From assembly GCA_028285085.1 (NCBI GenBank), contig JANQQI010000009.1, forward strand, positions 113,889 to 177,888: a stretch of 64,000 bases of DNA, written 5' to 3'. The translations under genes were made by a program, and so were the position numbers. The stretch is from Saprospiraceae bacterium (lineage in GTDB: Bacteria; Bacteroidota; Bacteroidia; Chitinophagales; Saprospiraceae). Below the pieces are notes generated by a model. It was not told the DNA's origin, searched no databases, and worked only from the letters and a program-made list of their open reading frames with translations. This document shows, in pieces, positions 8,958 to 17,028 of this stretch. Every line of letters starts with the position of its first letter. Within the stretch, counting starts at the first letter, position 1.

Positions 8958-9254
8958 CTATGGATTGAGGTATGTATTCAATAACTCAATGGCCGCTTGG
9001 TTATTCCGATTCTTGGCGACCAGCAGCGGGGTCTCCCCTTCCATCATTTCTACGATCTCAGGATCTCCGCCATTTTCTAAGATTAGTTTTGTGATTTCCA
9101 AATGGTTATATCGAATACTCTCCACTAATGGAGAGGCCATAAATTCGGGATGCTGATAGTTAGGATCAATCCCCATTCTTAGATAATATTTCACCAATTC
9201 GAAATCACCGTCTTGAACGGCTTTAAACATGGCTTTCCAATCACCTCCGGACAT
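8958..9254 (-). CDS. Small ankyrin-repeat protein
   Basis: 98 residues with about three ankyrin-type repeats: GDFELVKYYLRMGIDPNYQ, SPLVESIRYNHLEITKLILENGGDPEIVE, and GETPLLVAKNRNNQAAIELLNTYL. The repeats have the usual G-TPL and A--N------LL spacing. There is no signal peptide, so it is probably a cytosolic protein-binding module. It stands alone between dnaE and a repeat-containing intergenic region. Its partner is unknown. Confidence 0.8.
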   Translation of the reverse strand: MSGGDWKAMFKAVQDGDFELVKYYLRMGIDPNYQHPEFMASPLVESIRYNHLEITKLILENGGDPEIVEMMEGETPLLVAKNRNNQAAIELLNTYLNP

Positions 9255-9354
9255 ATGAATTGTTTTGAGTATTAAGTTAATTATAAATCATTATCTGAAA
9301 ATATTACGGAGCGCCTCCTTCTCTGGTTATCGAGAATAGGCATTTCGATGATAT

Positions 9355-9435
9355 TTAGAGCTTGTTTGGAAATTATTAATTGATCTACAAACGTCATTTT
9401 TCGACCTAAAGAACAAATCCCAAACAAGCTCTTAG
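9355..9435. repeat. Short complete copy of MITE-like repeat (about 80 bp)
   Basis: The left end TTTAGAGCTTGTTTGG and the right end CCCAAACAAGCTCTTAG are near-perfect terminal inverted repeats. The first ~45 bases and the last ~30 bases match the ends of the longer element at 20588-20802 almost base for base, so this is an internally deleted form. There is no coding capacity. Confidence 0.75.
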
Positions 9436-9460
9436 ATAATTACTGGATACTTTGTGGTAA

Positions 9461-10993
9461 TCAATTTTCTTGTTTAGACAATTCGGAACAAATATAATTA
9501 GCCGCAAAATTAGCCGCGCCATTATAATTTGAAACTACTATAACGTACAGGTCTAACGCAGGATAATATTCACAGCGCGAGCTTCCTCCCGGAATTCCAC
9601 CAGCGTGCCCATAGTTTAATAGACCATTTCTTTCATTGACATAAAACCCATAGCCATACCACGATCTGTAAATAGGTATATTTAAATTCTCTACTCGCTT
9701 GGTGGTAAACTGGGTTTTGAGTGAGTCTGCAATCAATAAGTTATTATTTAGTGCCGACATAAAAGCGTAAAGATCATTCGTTGTACTATAAAATGATCCA
9801 GCAGGCCTGCTGAAGCTTAGGTTGCTATTAGCCACTTCATCTCTAAAACCATTATCCAAGTCACCATCACCAGCTCGATTTAACTGATAATTTTTCGCAA
9901 TACCCAAGGTACCATTTTCCATATCTACAGGCCCTGTATTATGCATCCCTAATGGCTTGAAAATATTTTCGGATAAATAATCATAAAAATTTTGTCCGCT
10001 AGCTTGTTCAATTAATTTCCCCATAATATCGAAGTTCTCATTGGAATAATCAAAGGAACTTAGAGGTTCGAAATTTTCATAAGATTCTATCTGCGGTAGA
10101 AATTCCAGGTTTAATTTATAGAACTCGTCCACACTTCGAGCCTTCATTATTGCCGGTATAAATCCATCAATATCATCGAGTTCAATACCCGAAGTATGAG
10201 TCAGTAAATGGGCAAGGGTAACTTTCGCTCCAACTTGTTTCGGAAAATCTGCTAAGTAACTGGAAATGGGTGTATGTAGATCGAGTTTCTCTTGTTGTAT
10301 CAGTTGAGCGATCGCAATGGCCGTAAACATTTTAGTCGTTGATGCGATGATCATTTGCTGGTCAAGTGTACACTTCGCTTCTGTTTTTTTATCTGAAAAA
10401 CCATAAGCACCTTGGTGTATAATTTCATCTCCTTTGGCGACTAGCACCACACCAGAGAATAGATCTTCTGCTTCCATTTTCTTGAAATAACTCTCCAATA
10501 ATTCCGAAGGATTGTCCGCATTATACCCACCAGTCCGTTGCTTGTTGGATTTCGCAGGACTACAACTTCTAAGCACATTAGTGCCATCAATTTTATGATC
10601 CGTGGTGAAATCAAACTCCAAACCGATCCAATCTTTACAAACCTTTCCTTTAAACCACGCGATTTCATTTTCATTGTATTTGTCTTCGCCATAAGAGACA
10701 AATTCTAATGGCCCAAATTCTTTGTAGGCAGCAAGCCAATAATTAATATCCGTTTGCAACCATCGATTATTTTCACCGATTAGCGTATCTGACCAATGTT
10801 TGAGAATAGCTTGCTTCAGATTTAATGAATCGTTCGAGTTGGCCGCTTCGATGAATTCAAGGTAAATCTTCTCTCTTTCATCAGGGGGAGACAGAAACGT
10901 ACTACTTGTATCATTTGCTGGACTTTCGGAGCAGGCAAAACAGATCCCTATAATTAAAAATAAAATTAGGCAGAAAGGTAAGAGGTTCTTCAT
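9461..10993 (-). CDS. Serine beta-lactamase-like hydrolase lipoprotein
   Basis: The start is set at the ATG at 10993, giving a lipoprotein signal ending IGICFAC (lipidated Cys21); an upstream ATG at 11026 is also in frame. An N-terminal NTF2-like region of about 130 residues precedes a class C beta-lactamase/D-peptidase domain (from about residue 165). The nucleophile motif is STTK (about residues 218-221), followed by YSNENF and a GHAGG motif near the C-terminus. Proteins like this are usually esterases or D-amino-acid peptidases rather than antibiotic resistance enzymes. It is monocistronic. A second member of the family lies at 31693-33018. Confidence 0.85.
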   Translation of the reverse strand: MKNLLPFCLILFLIIGICFACSESPANDTSSTFLSPPDEREKIYLEFIEAANSNDSLNLKQAILKHWSDTLIGENNRWLQTDINYWLAAYKEFGPLEFVSYGEDKYNENEIAWFKGKVCKDWIGLEFDFTTDHKIDGTNVLRSCSPAKSNKQRTGGYNADNPSELLESYFKKMEAEDLFSGVVLVAKGDEIIHQGAYGFSDKKTEAKCTLDQQMIIASTTKMFTAIAIAQLIQQEKLDLHTPISSYLADFPKQVGAKVTLAHLLTHTSGIELDDIDGFIPAIMKARSVDEFYKLNLEFLPQIESYENFEPLSSFDYSNENFDIMGKLIEQASGQNFYDYLSENIFKPLGMHNTGPVDMENGTLGIAKNYQLNRAGDGDLDNGFRDEVANSNLSFSRPAGSFYSTTNDLYAFMSALNNNLLIADSLKTQFTTKRVENLNIPIYRSWYGYGFYVNERNGLLNYGHAGGIPGGSSRCEYYPALDLYVIVVSNYNGAANFAANYICSELSKQEN

Positions 10994-11285
10994 CTTTAGT
11001 ATTTCAATTAGTTGGTAAAGGTTCATTCATAAGGCACAGTGGCAAGACAATTCCCTTAATTTGACCTGCTCGAGCAAAATAAGCTAAGTCAGTATATTTC
11101 CCAGAATGATTCGATCAGGGTGACACATTGATAGATCAGAGAAAGATTCAATTCCAGAGGGGTTTACATATCCGATTATATTTATACCAATGATAAGAAT
11201 TGAGAATGATTGTACCATTCATTTTTGGAGGAACCTAAACCAGCTTAAAGCTGCCCTTGGCAATGGCCTCCTTGTAATGATCTTT

Positions 11286-11669
11286 TTACAGCACGTACAA
11301 TTGAAAGAGTTTATTGAGGACTTTTTCCGGGTCCTCACAAAGCCCCGGGTGGGTTTTAGAGCTTTGAATAATGGTACTGCGGGCAGCGACTAGCCAACGA
11401 AACCTGGAGGCGAGTTCGAGTGCTCCGATTTGTCCTCCCTTGGTGCCGCCATGGCAGACTAATTCCCAAGCCTCCAAATATTTGCGGATCATCTCAATGT
11501 CCACATCCTGCGAAAAAGCAGTAATTCTTTGTTCGTCAATTTGGTATTTAATGCCAAGGTATTTTTTTCGTTTCGAAAATAGAATGACCCCGATGTTCAA
11601 AAATTCCTCTCGTTCAACTTTTGGCACTAGTCTGATGACTGCAAATTCGTAGGTGACTTTATTTTGCAT
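11286..11669 (-). CDS. DUF3037 family protein
   Basis: 127 residues with no signal peptide. The opening VTYEFAVIRLVPKVEREEFLN and GVILFSKRKKYL are typical of DUF3037, a family of unknown function usually found beside a HipA-like kinase. The gene overlaps the end of the upstream kinase gene by 11 bases, so translation is probably coupled. It may be the antitoxin-like or regulatory partner of that kinase; this is inference from gene pairing, not shown by the sequence. Confidence 0.85.
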   Translation of the reverse strand: MQNKVTYEFAVIRLVPKVEREEFLNIGVILFSKRKKYLGIKYQIDEQRITAFSQDVDIEMIRKYLEAWELVCHGGTKGGQIGALELASRFRWLVAARSTIIQSSKTHPGLCEDPEKVLNKLFQLYVL

Positions 11670-12438
11670 CTAAAGCTTCTTTGACTAGTGAATCAATTCT
11701 ATCCAATTTGCTCATTAGAAATTCGATGTAAGCATTTCTCATCTCAGTCGGCCTTAGGGGCATCGTCTCTTCGGTCAACCAGTCTTCGGGGATAATCGAA
11801 ATAATTTCGGTAATTTTTTCCCGGTCGATGGACTGTCGTATCTCATCCGCGGCTTCGGTCAGATGGTTGGCTCTTTCCAGTAAAACATGATCTTTTACAT
11901 TTGGAAAGGTGCGGGTCAAATGCGATTGCCAGTTTTTCCAATTATGGTGAAAATAGAGACTCGCGCCGTGATCAATCAGCCACAGTTCATTTTTCCAATT
12001 CAGTAGATTGGTGTTTTTTGCGGTTCGATCAATATTGGTGATTAAACTATCCAGCAGGACCGTTTTTGAAGCGGAGTGTGAGTCGGCGATCGACACGAGC
12101 GGATCATAAGTAATGGCCCCGGATAAAAAATGCAGCCCTAAATTCAGCCCGACGCTGAATTTCAATAAATCCTGAATCTCCTCGTCCGGCTCTGTTTTGC
12201 TAAATGAATCATCGAGATGCATAAAGACCAATTCGGGTACCTTTAGCCCGATTTCTTTGGCTAATAATCCACCGATGAGCTCGGCGATCAGGGCTTTTTT
12301 TCCTTGTCCGGCACCACGAAACTTTAAAACGTATAGGAAATCATCATCGGCCTTGACGATCGCCGGCAGTGAACCACCTTCTCGCAAGGGTTTCAGATAT
12401 TGCACAACATTTACAGTACGAACTTCTATTCTACTCAT
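11659..12438 (-). CDS. HipA-like kinase (HipA_2 type)
   Basis: The ATG at 12438 is preferred over an upstream TTG (12447). The product is about 259 residues, shorter than classical HipA (about 440). Features of the HipA-like kinase fold, counted from the TTG start: nucleotide-binding lysine in YVLKF (about K42), catalytic loop NIDRTAKNTN (D140, N145), and metal-binding LIDHGASL (D159). The classical HipA N-terminal subdomain is missing. HipA kinases phosphorylate glutamyl-tRNA synthetase or other substrates; the HipA_2 subgroup has no settled target. The gene overlaps the DUF3037 gene by 11 bases, and there is no HipB-like DNA-binding partner next to it. Confidence 0.8.
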   Translation of the reverse strand: MSRIEVRTVNVVQYLKPLREGGSLPAIVKADDDFLYVLKFRGAGQGKKALIAELIGGLLAKEIGLKVPELVFMHLDDSFSKTEPDEEIQDLLKFSVGLNLGLHFLSGAITYDPLVSIADSHSASKTVLLDSLITNIDRTAKNTNLLNWKNELWLIDHGASLYFHHNWKNWQSHLTRTFPNVKDHVLLERANHLTEAADEIRQSIDREKITEIISIIPEDWLTEETMPLRPTEMRNAYIEFLMSKLDRIDSLVKEALDAK

Positions 12439-12560
12439 GGTGCTCAAGATAGTAAAAGAAGCGTATTAGTAGTGCTTTCGGCAATGATACCGTTGATATC
12501 TAAAGAGGATGATAGGTGCGTTATCAGACAGAAGGTTGTCTCTTAAATTGCAGGCCGGAC

Positions 12561-12851
12561 TTATTTCATTCGCAGCCTATGTGGACTTGTCTTGGGAATT
12601 CTTTCAATAATCCCTCGCGCTTCCAAATCGAGTTTTACCGTGACCACATACCATAAGACTTTACCGTCAAAAGTCGCTGAGAGTTCTTTTTCCGCAAGAT
12701 CACCGAGATCTTCAAACGAAATGTCTCGATGTTTTTCGATAGTAGTGACGATAAAATCTCTAATCGTATCGTATTTTTTTCTTAGGATATTTACCCCCTT
12801 TTTACCTTGAGGGTGTAGGGTCAATATTTTTTCATCATCCAGCATGTTCAT
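12561..12851 (-). CDS. Small conserved protein, possibly DUF6958-like, winged-helix character
   Basis: 96 residues, cytosolic. The sequence opens with LHPQGKKGVNILRKKYDTIRDFI and has a predicted helix-turn-helix-like middle (FEDLGDLAEKELSATFDGKVLWYVVTVKLDLEARG), then RIPKTSPHRLRM. This resembles a small family in which the LHPQGKxGVxI opening is conserved. The DUF6958 assignment is from memory and tentative. A winged-helix or restriction-associated role is possible but unproven. It is monocistronic. Confidence 0.65.
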   Translation of the reverse strand: MNMLDDEKILTLHPQGKKGVNILRKKYDTIRDFIVTTIEKHRDISFEDLGDLAEKELSATFDGKVLWYVVTVKLDLEARGIIERIPKTSPHRLRMK

Positions 12852-12919
12852 TTTTTTAAATTAAAAATATAATCCTCACCAAGGTATCATTAATTCGAGT
12901 TTCGAACAAACAATCTATC

Positions 12920-13672
12920 TTAATGATGTTGTTTGCCATATTTTTTCAAAGCAGTCTGCACATCGAGGATGGGTACCTTTAAAGTTCCATTTTTCAGATC
13001 TTCCGACTCGTAGATATCGAGGTTGTGAATGTCGTAGTTTTTTTGATCCAGATCCAGCATGATCACATCAAAGGTAAACGCAGTCGCTGTATTCGCAATA
13101 AACCAATGTACATTATCTTTTTCGTCCGAAATAGAAGAGCTTTCTCCAAGCTTCGCGATACGATCAATGGTCGGTTTAATAATTAAGTTGTGATCGTCTT
13201 GTTGCATTTTTTCGTAGTGTCGAAGATGCATCTCACCGCTTAGGATCAAATGCGCAGAAGCCATATTACTATGCCCGTGAGGAATAATGGCCCGGTCTTT
13301 TTTCATCCCAAAAATCTTTTTAACAAAGACAGTTCTTTTGGGAAGTCCTTTCAATTGAGGAAACGTTACAGTCCTGGTTGAAACGCCAAGATCAGGATAT
13401 TCAAAGCCTTTAATCAAATTTTTAAAGTCAATGAATTTCAGCAGTTCATTCAGTTCAATTTTTTGATAGAGTTCTTCGATTTTTCGCTGCCATTGCAATG
13501 TGGTAATTGCATTTTTTTTTAAGTCAGCGCAATAGTCATTTAAATTAATCGCCCAATGATCAGTAATTGGTTTTACACTTTTATCAATAGCGTTAAAGGC
13601 CAATAAGGCATCCATCAAAGCAAAGCTTGAAACAGTAGTTAAGATCCCTTTGGTGAAGTCTCTTCTGTTCAT
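12920..13672 (-). CDS. Tat-exported cupin-fold protein
   Basis: 250 residues with a twin-arginine start (MNRRDFTKG, then a hydrophobic stretch), so it is likely exported folded, often a sign of a bound metal. A cupin metal site is suggested by HGHSNMASAHLILSGEMHLRHYE around residues 132-154 (several His and a Glu) and by a second strand with VHWF. No annotated enzyme family is recognised. It may be a metal-dependent sensor or a dioxygenase-like enzyme. It follows the erythromycin-esterase-like gene (start 14843) by only 10 bases, so the two act together or are at least co-transcribed. Confidence 0.7.
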   Translation of the reverse strand: MNRRDFTKGILTTVSSFALMDALLAFNAIDKSVKPITDHWAINLNDYCADLKKNAITTLQWQRKIEELYQKIELNELLKFIDFKNLIKGFEYPDLGVSTRTVTFPQLKGLPKRTVFVKKIFGMKKDRAIIPHGHSNMASAHLILSGEMHLRHYEKMQQDDHNLIIKPTIDRIAKLGESSSISDEKDNVHWFIANTATAFTFDVIMLDLDQKNYDIHNLDIYESEDLKNGTLKVPILDVQTALKKYGKQHH

Positions 13673-13682
13673 TAATTCAAGG

Positions 13683-14843
13683 TTATTTAGATAGTCTTTT
13701 GCGGGTGATTATTTGATTATTAGCATCCCTGAATATGAGAATGTGTTCTCCCGATAAAATGGAGATATCCACAGTTACATCATCTGGCTGCACGAGAATT
13801 CTATCGATGGGAACCGTTAATTCCGAGTAGGCTTTGTGATAGACTTCCAGAAGTGCTTCTTTTTGCAGTTGAAAGGCGCTCAAATTAATTTGATGCTTTT
13901 TTCTTGCATTTTCAAATAGATATGAAGGTCGATCACTTGATATAAAATAGTCGGGATGGACAACCTGAAAATCCGCGGGTATGGAGAATATTTTATTTTC
14001 AGAACCATCAAAAAGTTGAGGCTCGGAAATCGCCTTGCCAATCACGGGACGATCACTGACCTGAGAAATCGTCAGCGGATTAATGCTTAATTCGGATTGG
14101 ATAAAGGCCGCTAAGGTCTTTTGGGTTTTATCGATGTGTCCAAAGCCACAATGAACAACTACACGCGCCTTGGGGTCTTTTTCAAATATTTTTTTAAGCT
14201 CAATCAATCCGAGAGAATCTCTTTCGCTGATGTCCCAGGCATCATTGTTATCGTAAGGTACCAGAGTAAAACCAATTTCTCGGGCATAGCGCTCCAGTTC
14301 AGCATACATAATCTCATTGACGTATAGTCCATCCGTTTTGTACGCATGAATACGATCATTGATGGTACTGTCTCGGTCGAGTAGATCTTCCAACGCTAAG
14401 TATCGAAATCCTTGGTTAAATAATTCGGGGAGTAAGCTTGCGGTAAAAACGCGGTGTTCTGGCAGTGAATGGTTTTCATTCACCATGACGACTTGTCGAT
14501 TGGCTGTTTCTTTAAAGAATTTTCTGTAGCCGATTAATCCATCGGTTATCACCAATGGGTTATTGGTATCGATACCTTTAGAGCGCCAGTAGTAATTTTT
14601 ACCTTGTTTTTGATTCCCAAGAGCGCAGTTGAAGGTAGCCGCAGTTTGAAAAAAGAATGATTCCAGGCTAGTGCCCTGAAAAACCTCTTCATAATCACTC
14701 AAGATATGATTACCTTTCAAATAATTGGCTGGCTGAGCGTAGAGTTGTTGACTCAACTGATTAAACTTAATCATTAGAGAGTCTTGTGCTGGTAGGGCTT
14801 GCACTAAACAAACAAGCCCCAAGATAGGCAGTAAGTATTTCAT
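13683..14843 (-). CDS. Secreted erythromycin-esterase/ChaN-like fold protein
   Basis: 386 residues with a signal peptide (MKYLLPILGLVCLVQALPAQ). The core carries a pattern seen in the EreA/ChaN/TraB-like superfamily: VVMVNENHSLPEHR (E123, H125, E129, H130), YLALEDLL (E152) and VVHCGFGH (about residues 229-236). These residues could form a hydrolase or haem/metal site. The C-terminal 100 residues are extra. True macrolide esterase activity is not implied. It is the first gene of a two-gene operon with the Tat cupin. Confidence 0.7.
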   Translation of the reverse strand: MKYLLPILGLVCLVQALPAQDSLMIKFNQLSQQLYAQPANYLKGNHILSDYEEVFQGTSLESFFFQTAATFNCALGNQKQGKNYYWRSKGIDTNNPLVITDGLIGYRKFFKETANRQVVMVNENHSLPEHRVFTASLLPELFNQGFRYLALEDLLDRDSTINDRIHAYKTDGLYVNEIMYAELERYAREIGFTLVPYDNNDAWDISERDSLGLIELKKIFEKDPKARVVVHCGFGHIDKTQKTLAAFIQSELSINPLTISQVSDRPVIGKAISEPQLFDGSENKIFSIPADFQVVHPDYFISSDRPSYLFENARKKHQINLSAFQLQKEALLEVYHKAYSELTVPIDRILVQPDDVTVDISILSGEHILIFRDANNQIITRKRLSK

Positions 14844-15172
14844 TGTAAGTTGTTAAAAGTGATCCTGACAACCTATACGTGAGAGCCCAGGTTGTCTTCA
14901 ACCTTTAATAACTTAAATCCCGTGCAAGTGTCGATTTCAAGATACTTTTAAATCTTCATTGTTCGGTCAGTCATTGGCTCTGATTTAATAAAACTGCATT
15001 GATGGGTAGGCTCTTCGGATGCTTTACGACATGCTACAGGTCATATGCTGTGCAGAGGCATTAAAACGGAGTGAATAAAATAATCCCCTGAAGACACATC
15101 CGATTGCTCAACCAGATCGACGGATGCACCACAGGGGAACTAATTGGACTAGGCTCAGAAAAAATTTGAGGT
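14844..15172. other. Gene-free interval with a nested hairpin
   Basis: 329 bases between two minus-strand genes. A nested inverted repeat (15085-15137) near its right side can terminate the NTF2-like gene. The rest is AT-rich, with no ORF and no repeat match that I can see. Confidence 0.5.
15085..15137 (-). terminator. Nested hairpin, probable terminator of the NTF2-like gene
   Basis: CCCCTG (15085-15090) pairs with CAGGGG (15132-15137), and inside it CATCCG (15097-15102) pairs with CGGATG (15121-15126). On the minus strand it lies about 35 bases after the stop at 15173 and is followed by a T-rich run. Confidence 0.45.
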
Positions 15173-15685
15173 TTAATTTCTATCAAACGTTATTGGTATG
15201 CGTTGCTGCTCGGATTCACCACAAAAAGTCCAAGAGATGATGTACCAGCGATTATTTTCAAAAACGAGTTGGATGCTGTTTATACCTCTTCGCTCTACTC
15301 TGCCACCTTTTTCCAGTCGGGTTTCATAGGTACTCCACACCTGTGCGATATTTCCAAAAACTCTCACTTCGCGATTGACTTCACTTTCGTAAAATGCAGT
15401 ATAAAAGACCATCTCATCCGTCGCTTGATGAAATTCTGCTAAGGTCATCGTTACTTGCTTTTTTTGCTCTTTGTCAAAAAATGAATAGACGGCTTTGGGA
15501 TGATGTAAATAATGATCTCTTTCCCATTGTCGGGTTGCTCCTTTTTCGCCAGAAACAACTTCATAGCTGGCTTTAATTAAAGCATCAATGGTCCTTACAT
15601 CATTTTCATATGCACTAGGCTGTGCATGTAGGATATTTGCGGCCATAATGAAGATGGTAATTAAAATGAATAATAAATTTCTCAT
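15173..15685 (-). CDS. Secreted NTF2-like (SnoaL/DUF4440-type) protein
   Basis: 170 residues with a signal peptide ending in LHAQ. The mature part has the NTF2-like alpha+beta pattern: an N-terminal helix (VRTIDALIKASYEVVSG), VFGNIAQVWSTYETRL, and the terminal strands INSIQLVFENNRWYIISWTF. This fold binds small ligands or acts as a generic domain; no catalytic residues can be assigned. It lies upstream of the orphan LytTR gene in minus-strand gene order only by position, with a 94-bp gap, and co-regulation is not evident. Confidence 0.75.
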   Translation of the reverse strand: MRNLLFILITIFIMAANILHAQPSAYENDVRTIDALIKASYEVVSGEKGATRQWERDHYLHHPKAVYSFFDKEQKKQVTMTLAEFHQATDEMVFYTAFYESEVNREVRVFGNIAQVWSTYETRLEKGGRVERRGINSIQLVFENNRWYIISWTFCGESEQQRIPITFDRN

Positions 15686-15779
15686 CGTCTTTTTTCACAA
15701 ATCAACTGCAAAAACTACTTGGATGAAAATTTTTTATTTTGTTGGCCACAATAATTATGTAGATGGACGTTTTTTTTAT

Positions 15780-16097
15780 TTATAGCAACATCTTATCAAT
15801 ACTATTCAGCAGGCATTCTCGATAACTTTTAGCGACAGCTATTTTATTTTCACCAATCACTAATTGATTATCTTCTATATAATCTACATTTTTTAAATTG
15901 ATAATGTAAGAATTATGCACGCGCATAAATTCATCAGGAAACTTATCAATGAGCTCTTTCAGAGATTTGTAGTAGATATGTTTTTCACCATTTATCGTGA
16001 AGATTTCAACGTAATTACCCGCGCCTTTTACAAATAGAATATCGTCAAAGCTTAGTTTGATTAACTTTCTACCCGATTTGATAAAAGTATATGTCAT
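15780..16097 (-). CDS. Stand-alone LytTR DNA-binding protein
   Basis: 105 residues that consist only of a LytTR domain: KLIKLSFDDILFVKGAGNYVEIF, then LKELIDKFPDEFMRVHNSYIINL and the IAVAKSYRECLL strand. No receiver domain is present, so it cannot be phosphorylated in the usual way and may act as an autonomous repressor or activator. The region directly upstream carries one copy of a 41-bp direct repeat whose second copy lies after the full-length response regulator gene. The response regulator gene (16267-17028) is upstream on the same strand with a 169-bp gap. Confidence 0.85.
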   Translation of the reverse strand: MTYTFIKSGRKLIKLSFDDILFVKGAGNYVEIFTINGEKHIYYKSLKELIDKFPDEFMRVHNSYIINLKNVDYIEDNQLVIGENKIAVAKSYRECLLNSIDKMLL

Positions 16098-16100
16098 GTA

Positions 16101-16141
16101 TTGATTATTTAAGGTGTGGATAATTTTTAAGAAAGGTGATG
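16101..16141. repeat. 41-bp direct repeat, copy 1
   Basis: Perfect match over 41 bases to 16216-16256. It lies 3 bases upstream of the start codon of the orphan LytTR gene, so it covers its leader. It begins TTGATTATTTAAGG and ends AAGAAAGGTGATG. Confidence 0.9.
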
Positions 16142-16215
16142 CGTCATTTTTTAGTTCAAAATCTTTGATTTCTCTTAAAAACTGTCTTATCGCCTTTCAT
16201 CACCCACCCCTTAGG

Positions 16216-16256
16216 TTGATTATTTAAGGTGTGGATAATTTTTAAGAAAGGTGATG
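16216..16256. repeat. 41-bp direct repeat, copy 2
   Basis: Second perfect copy, 115 bases from the first and 10 bases past the stop codon of the response regulator gene. Both flanks differ from copy 1, so the duplication is exactly this segment. A 7-base inverse match (CATCACC) at 16198-16204 lies between the copies. Confidence 0.9.
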
Positions 16257-16266
16257 GTGTCTGTTT

Positions 16267-17028
16267 TTACTCCGCCTTCAACTTTGCTACCAACAGCGGC
16301 TTTCTCACCTGGCTAAGTGGTAATACTTCACCGGAATACAAAATCACCTGAAAACGTCGAAACTCATCCTGCTGAATCGCTTTGATCAACGACAAACGAA
16401 CGATAACGGAGCGGTGAATTCGGATAAACACATCCGGCGAAAGCTGTTTCTCGAGCTGATCCAAGCTTTGTCGGATTAAGTATTTCTGATGCTCGGTGTA
16501 TACCTCAACGTATTGATCCGCCGATTTGATGTAGCGCAATTTATTTGAATCGATGTATTCGGTGACGTTACCGTGCTTGTAGGGTAATCGTTTGAGATAA
16601 GTATTTTCACTTTTCAGCTTAAACTGGCCAATAAGCTGATGAACCACTTCCTGGGTCAATGGCGTCACTAAGCGATTGGTGGCCCGGGCGACCGCCTGAT
16701 CAAACCGTTGGGCGGTAAACGGTTTCAGGAGATAATCGATGGCGTTTAACTCAAAGGCCTTTACCGCAAAATCATCGTAGGCCGTGATGAAAATAACGTG
16801 GGGAATTTCAACCGCGCGTTTTAAAATTTCGATGCCATTATAACCCGGCATTTGAATATCCAGAAATATTAAATCAGGCCGCAACTCTTGCAACAGCTTT
16901 TCCGCTTCCACGCCATCTTCGGCTTCGCCTACGAGCTGCAAACGGCTGTGCCGCTCGAGGTGCAGCTTCACCAGTGAACGGGCATCCCATTCATCATCAA
17001 TTATCGCTACTGAAATGGTATCGGTCAT
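16267..17028 (-). CDS. LytTR-family response regulator
   Basis: 253 residues: an N-terminal receiver (residues 1-125) with acidic pocket D11/D12, phospho-acceptor D57 (LIFLDIQMPG) and switch lysine in YLLKPF, followed by a C-terminal LytTR DNA-binding domain (about 150-250: YIKSADQYVEVYT, FIRIHRSVIVRLSLI). It is the partner of the histidine kinase encoded just upstream. The two genes overlap by 4 bases (ATGA), so translation is coupled. Its targets are unknown; the stand-alone LytTR gene downstream with its direct repeats is the first candidate. Confidence 0.95.
   Translation of the reverse strand: MTDTISVAIIDDEWDARSLVKLHLERHSRLQLVGEAEDGVEAEKLLQELRPDLIFLDIQMPGYNGIEILKRAVEIPHVIFITAYDDFAVKAFELNAIDYLLKPFTAQRFDQAVARATNRLVTPLTQEVVHQLIGQFKLKSENTYLKRLPYKHGNVTEYIDSNKLRYIKSADQYVEVYTEHQKYLIRQSLDQLEKQLSPDVFIRIHRSVIVRLSLIKAIQQDEFRRFQVILYSGEVLPLSQVRKPLLVAKLKAE

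Noticed and set aside
9461..10993. Antibiotic resistance beta-lactamase
   Set aside because: The SxxK/YSN/HAGG pattern fits the broad beta-lactamase-like esterase and peptidase family. Nothing points to resistance.
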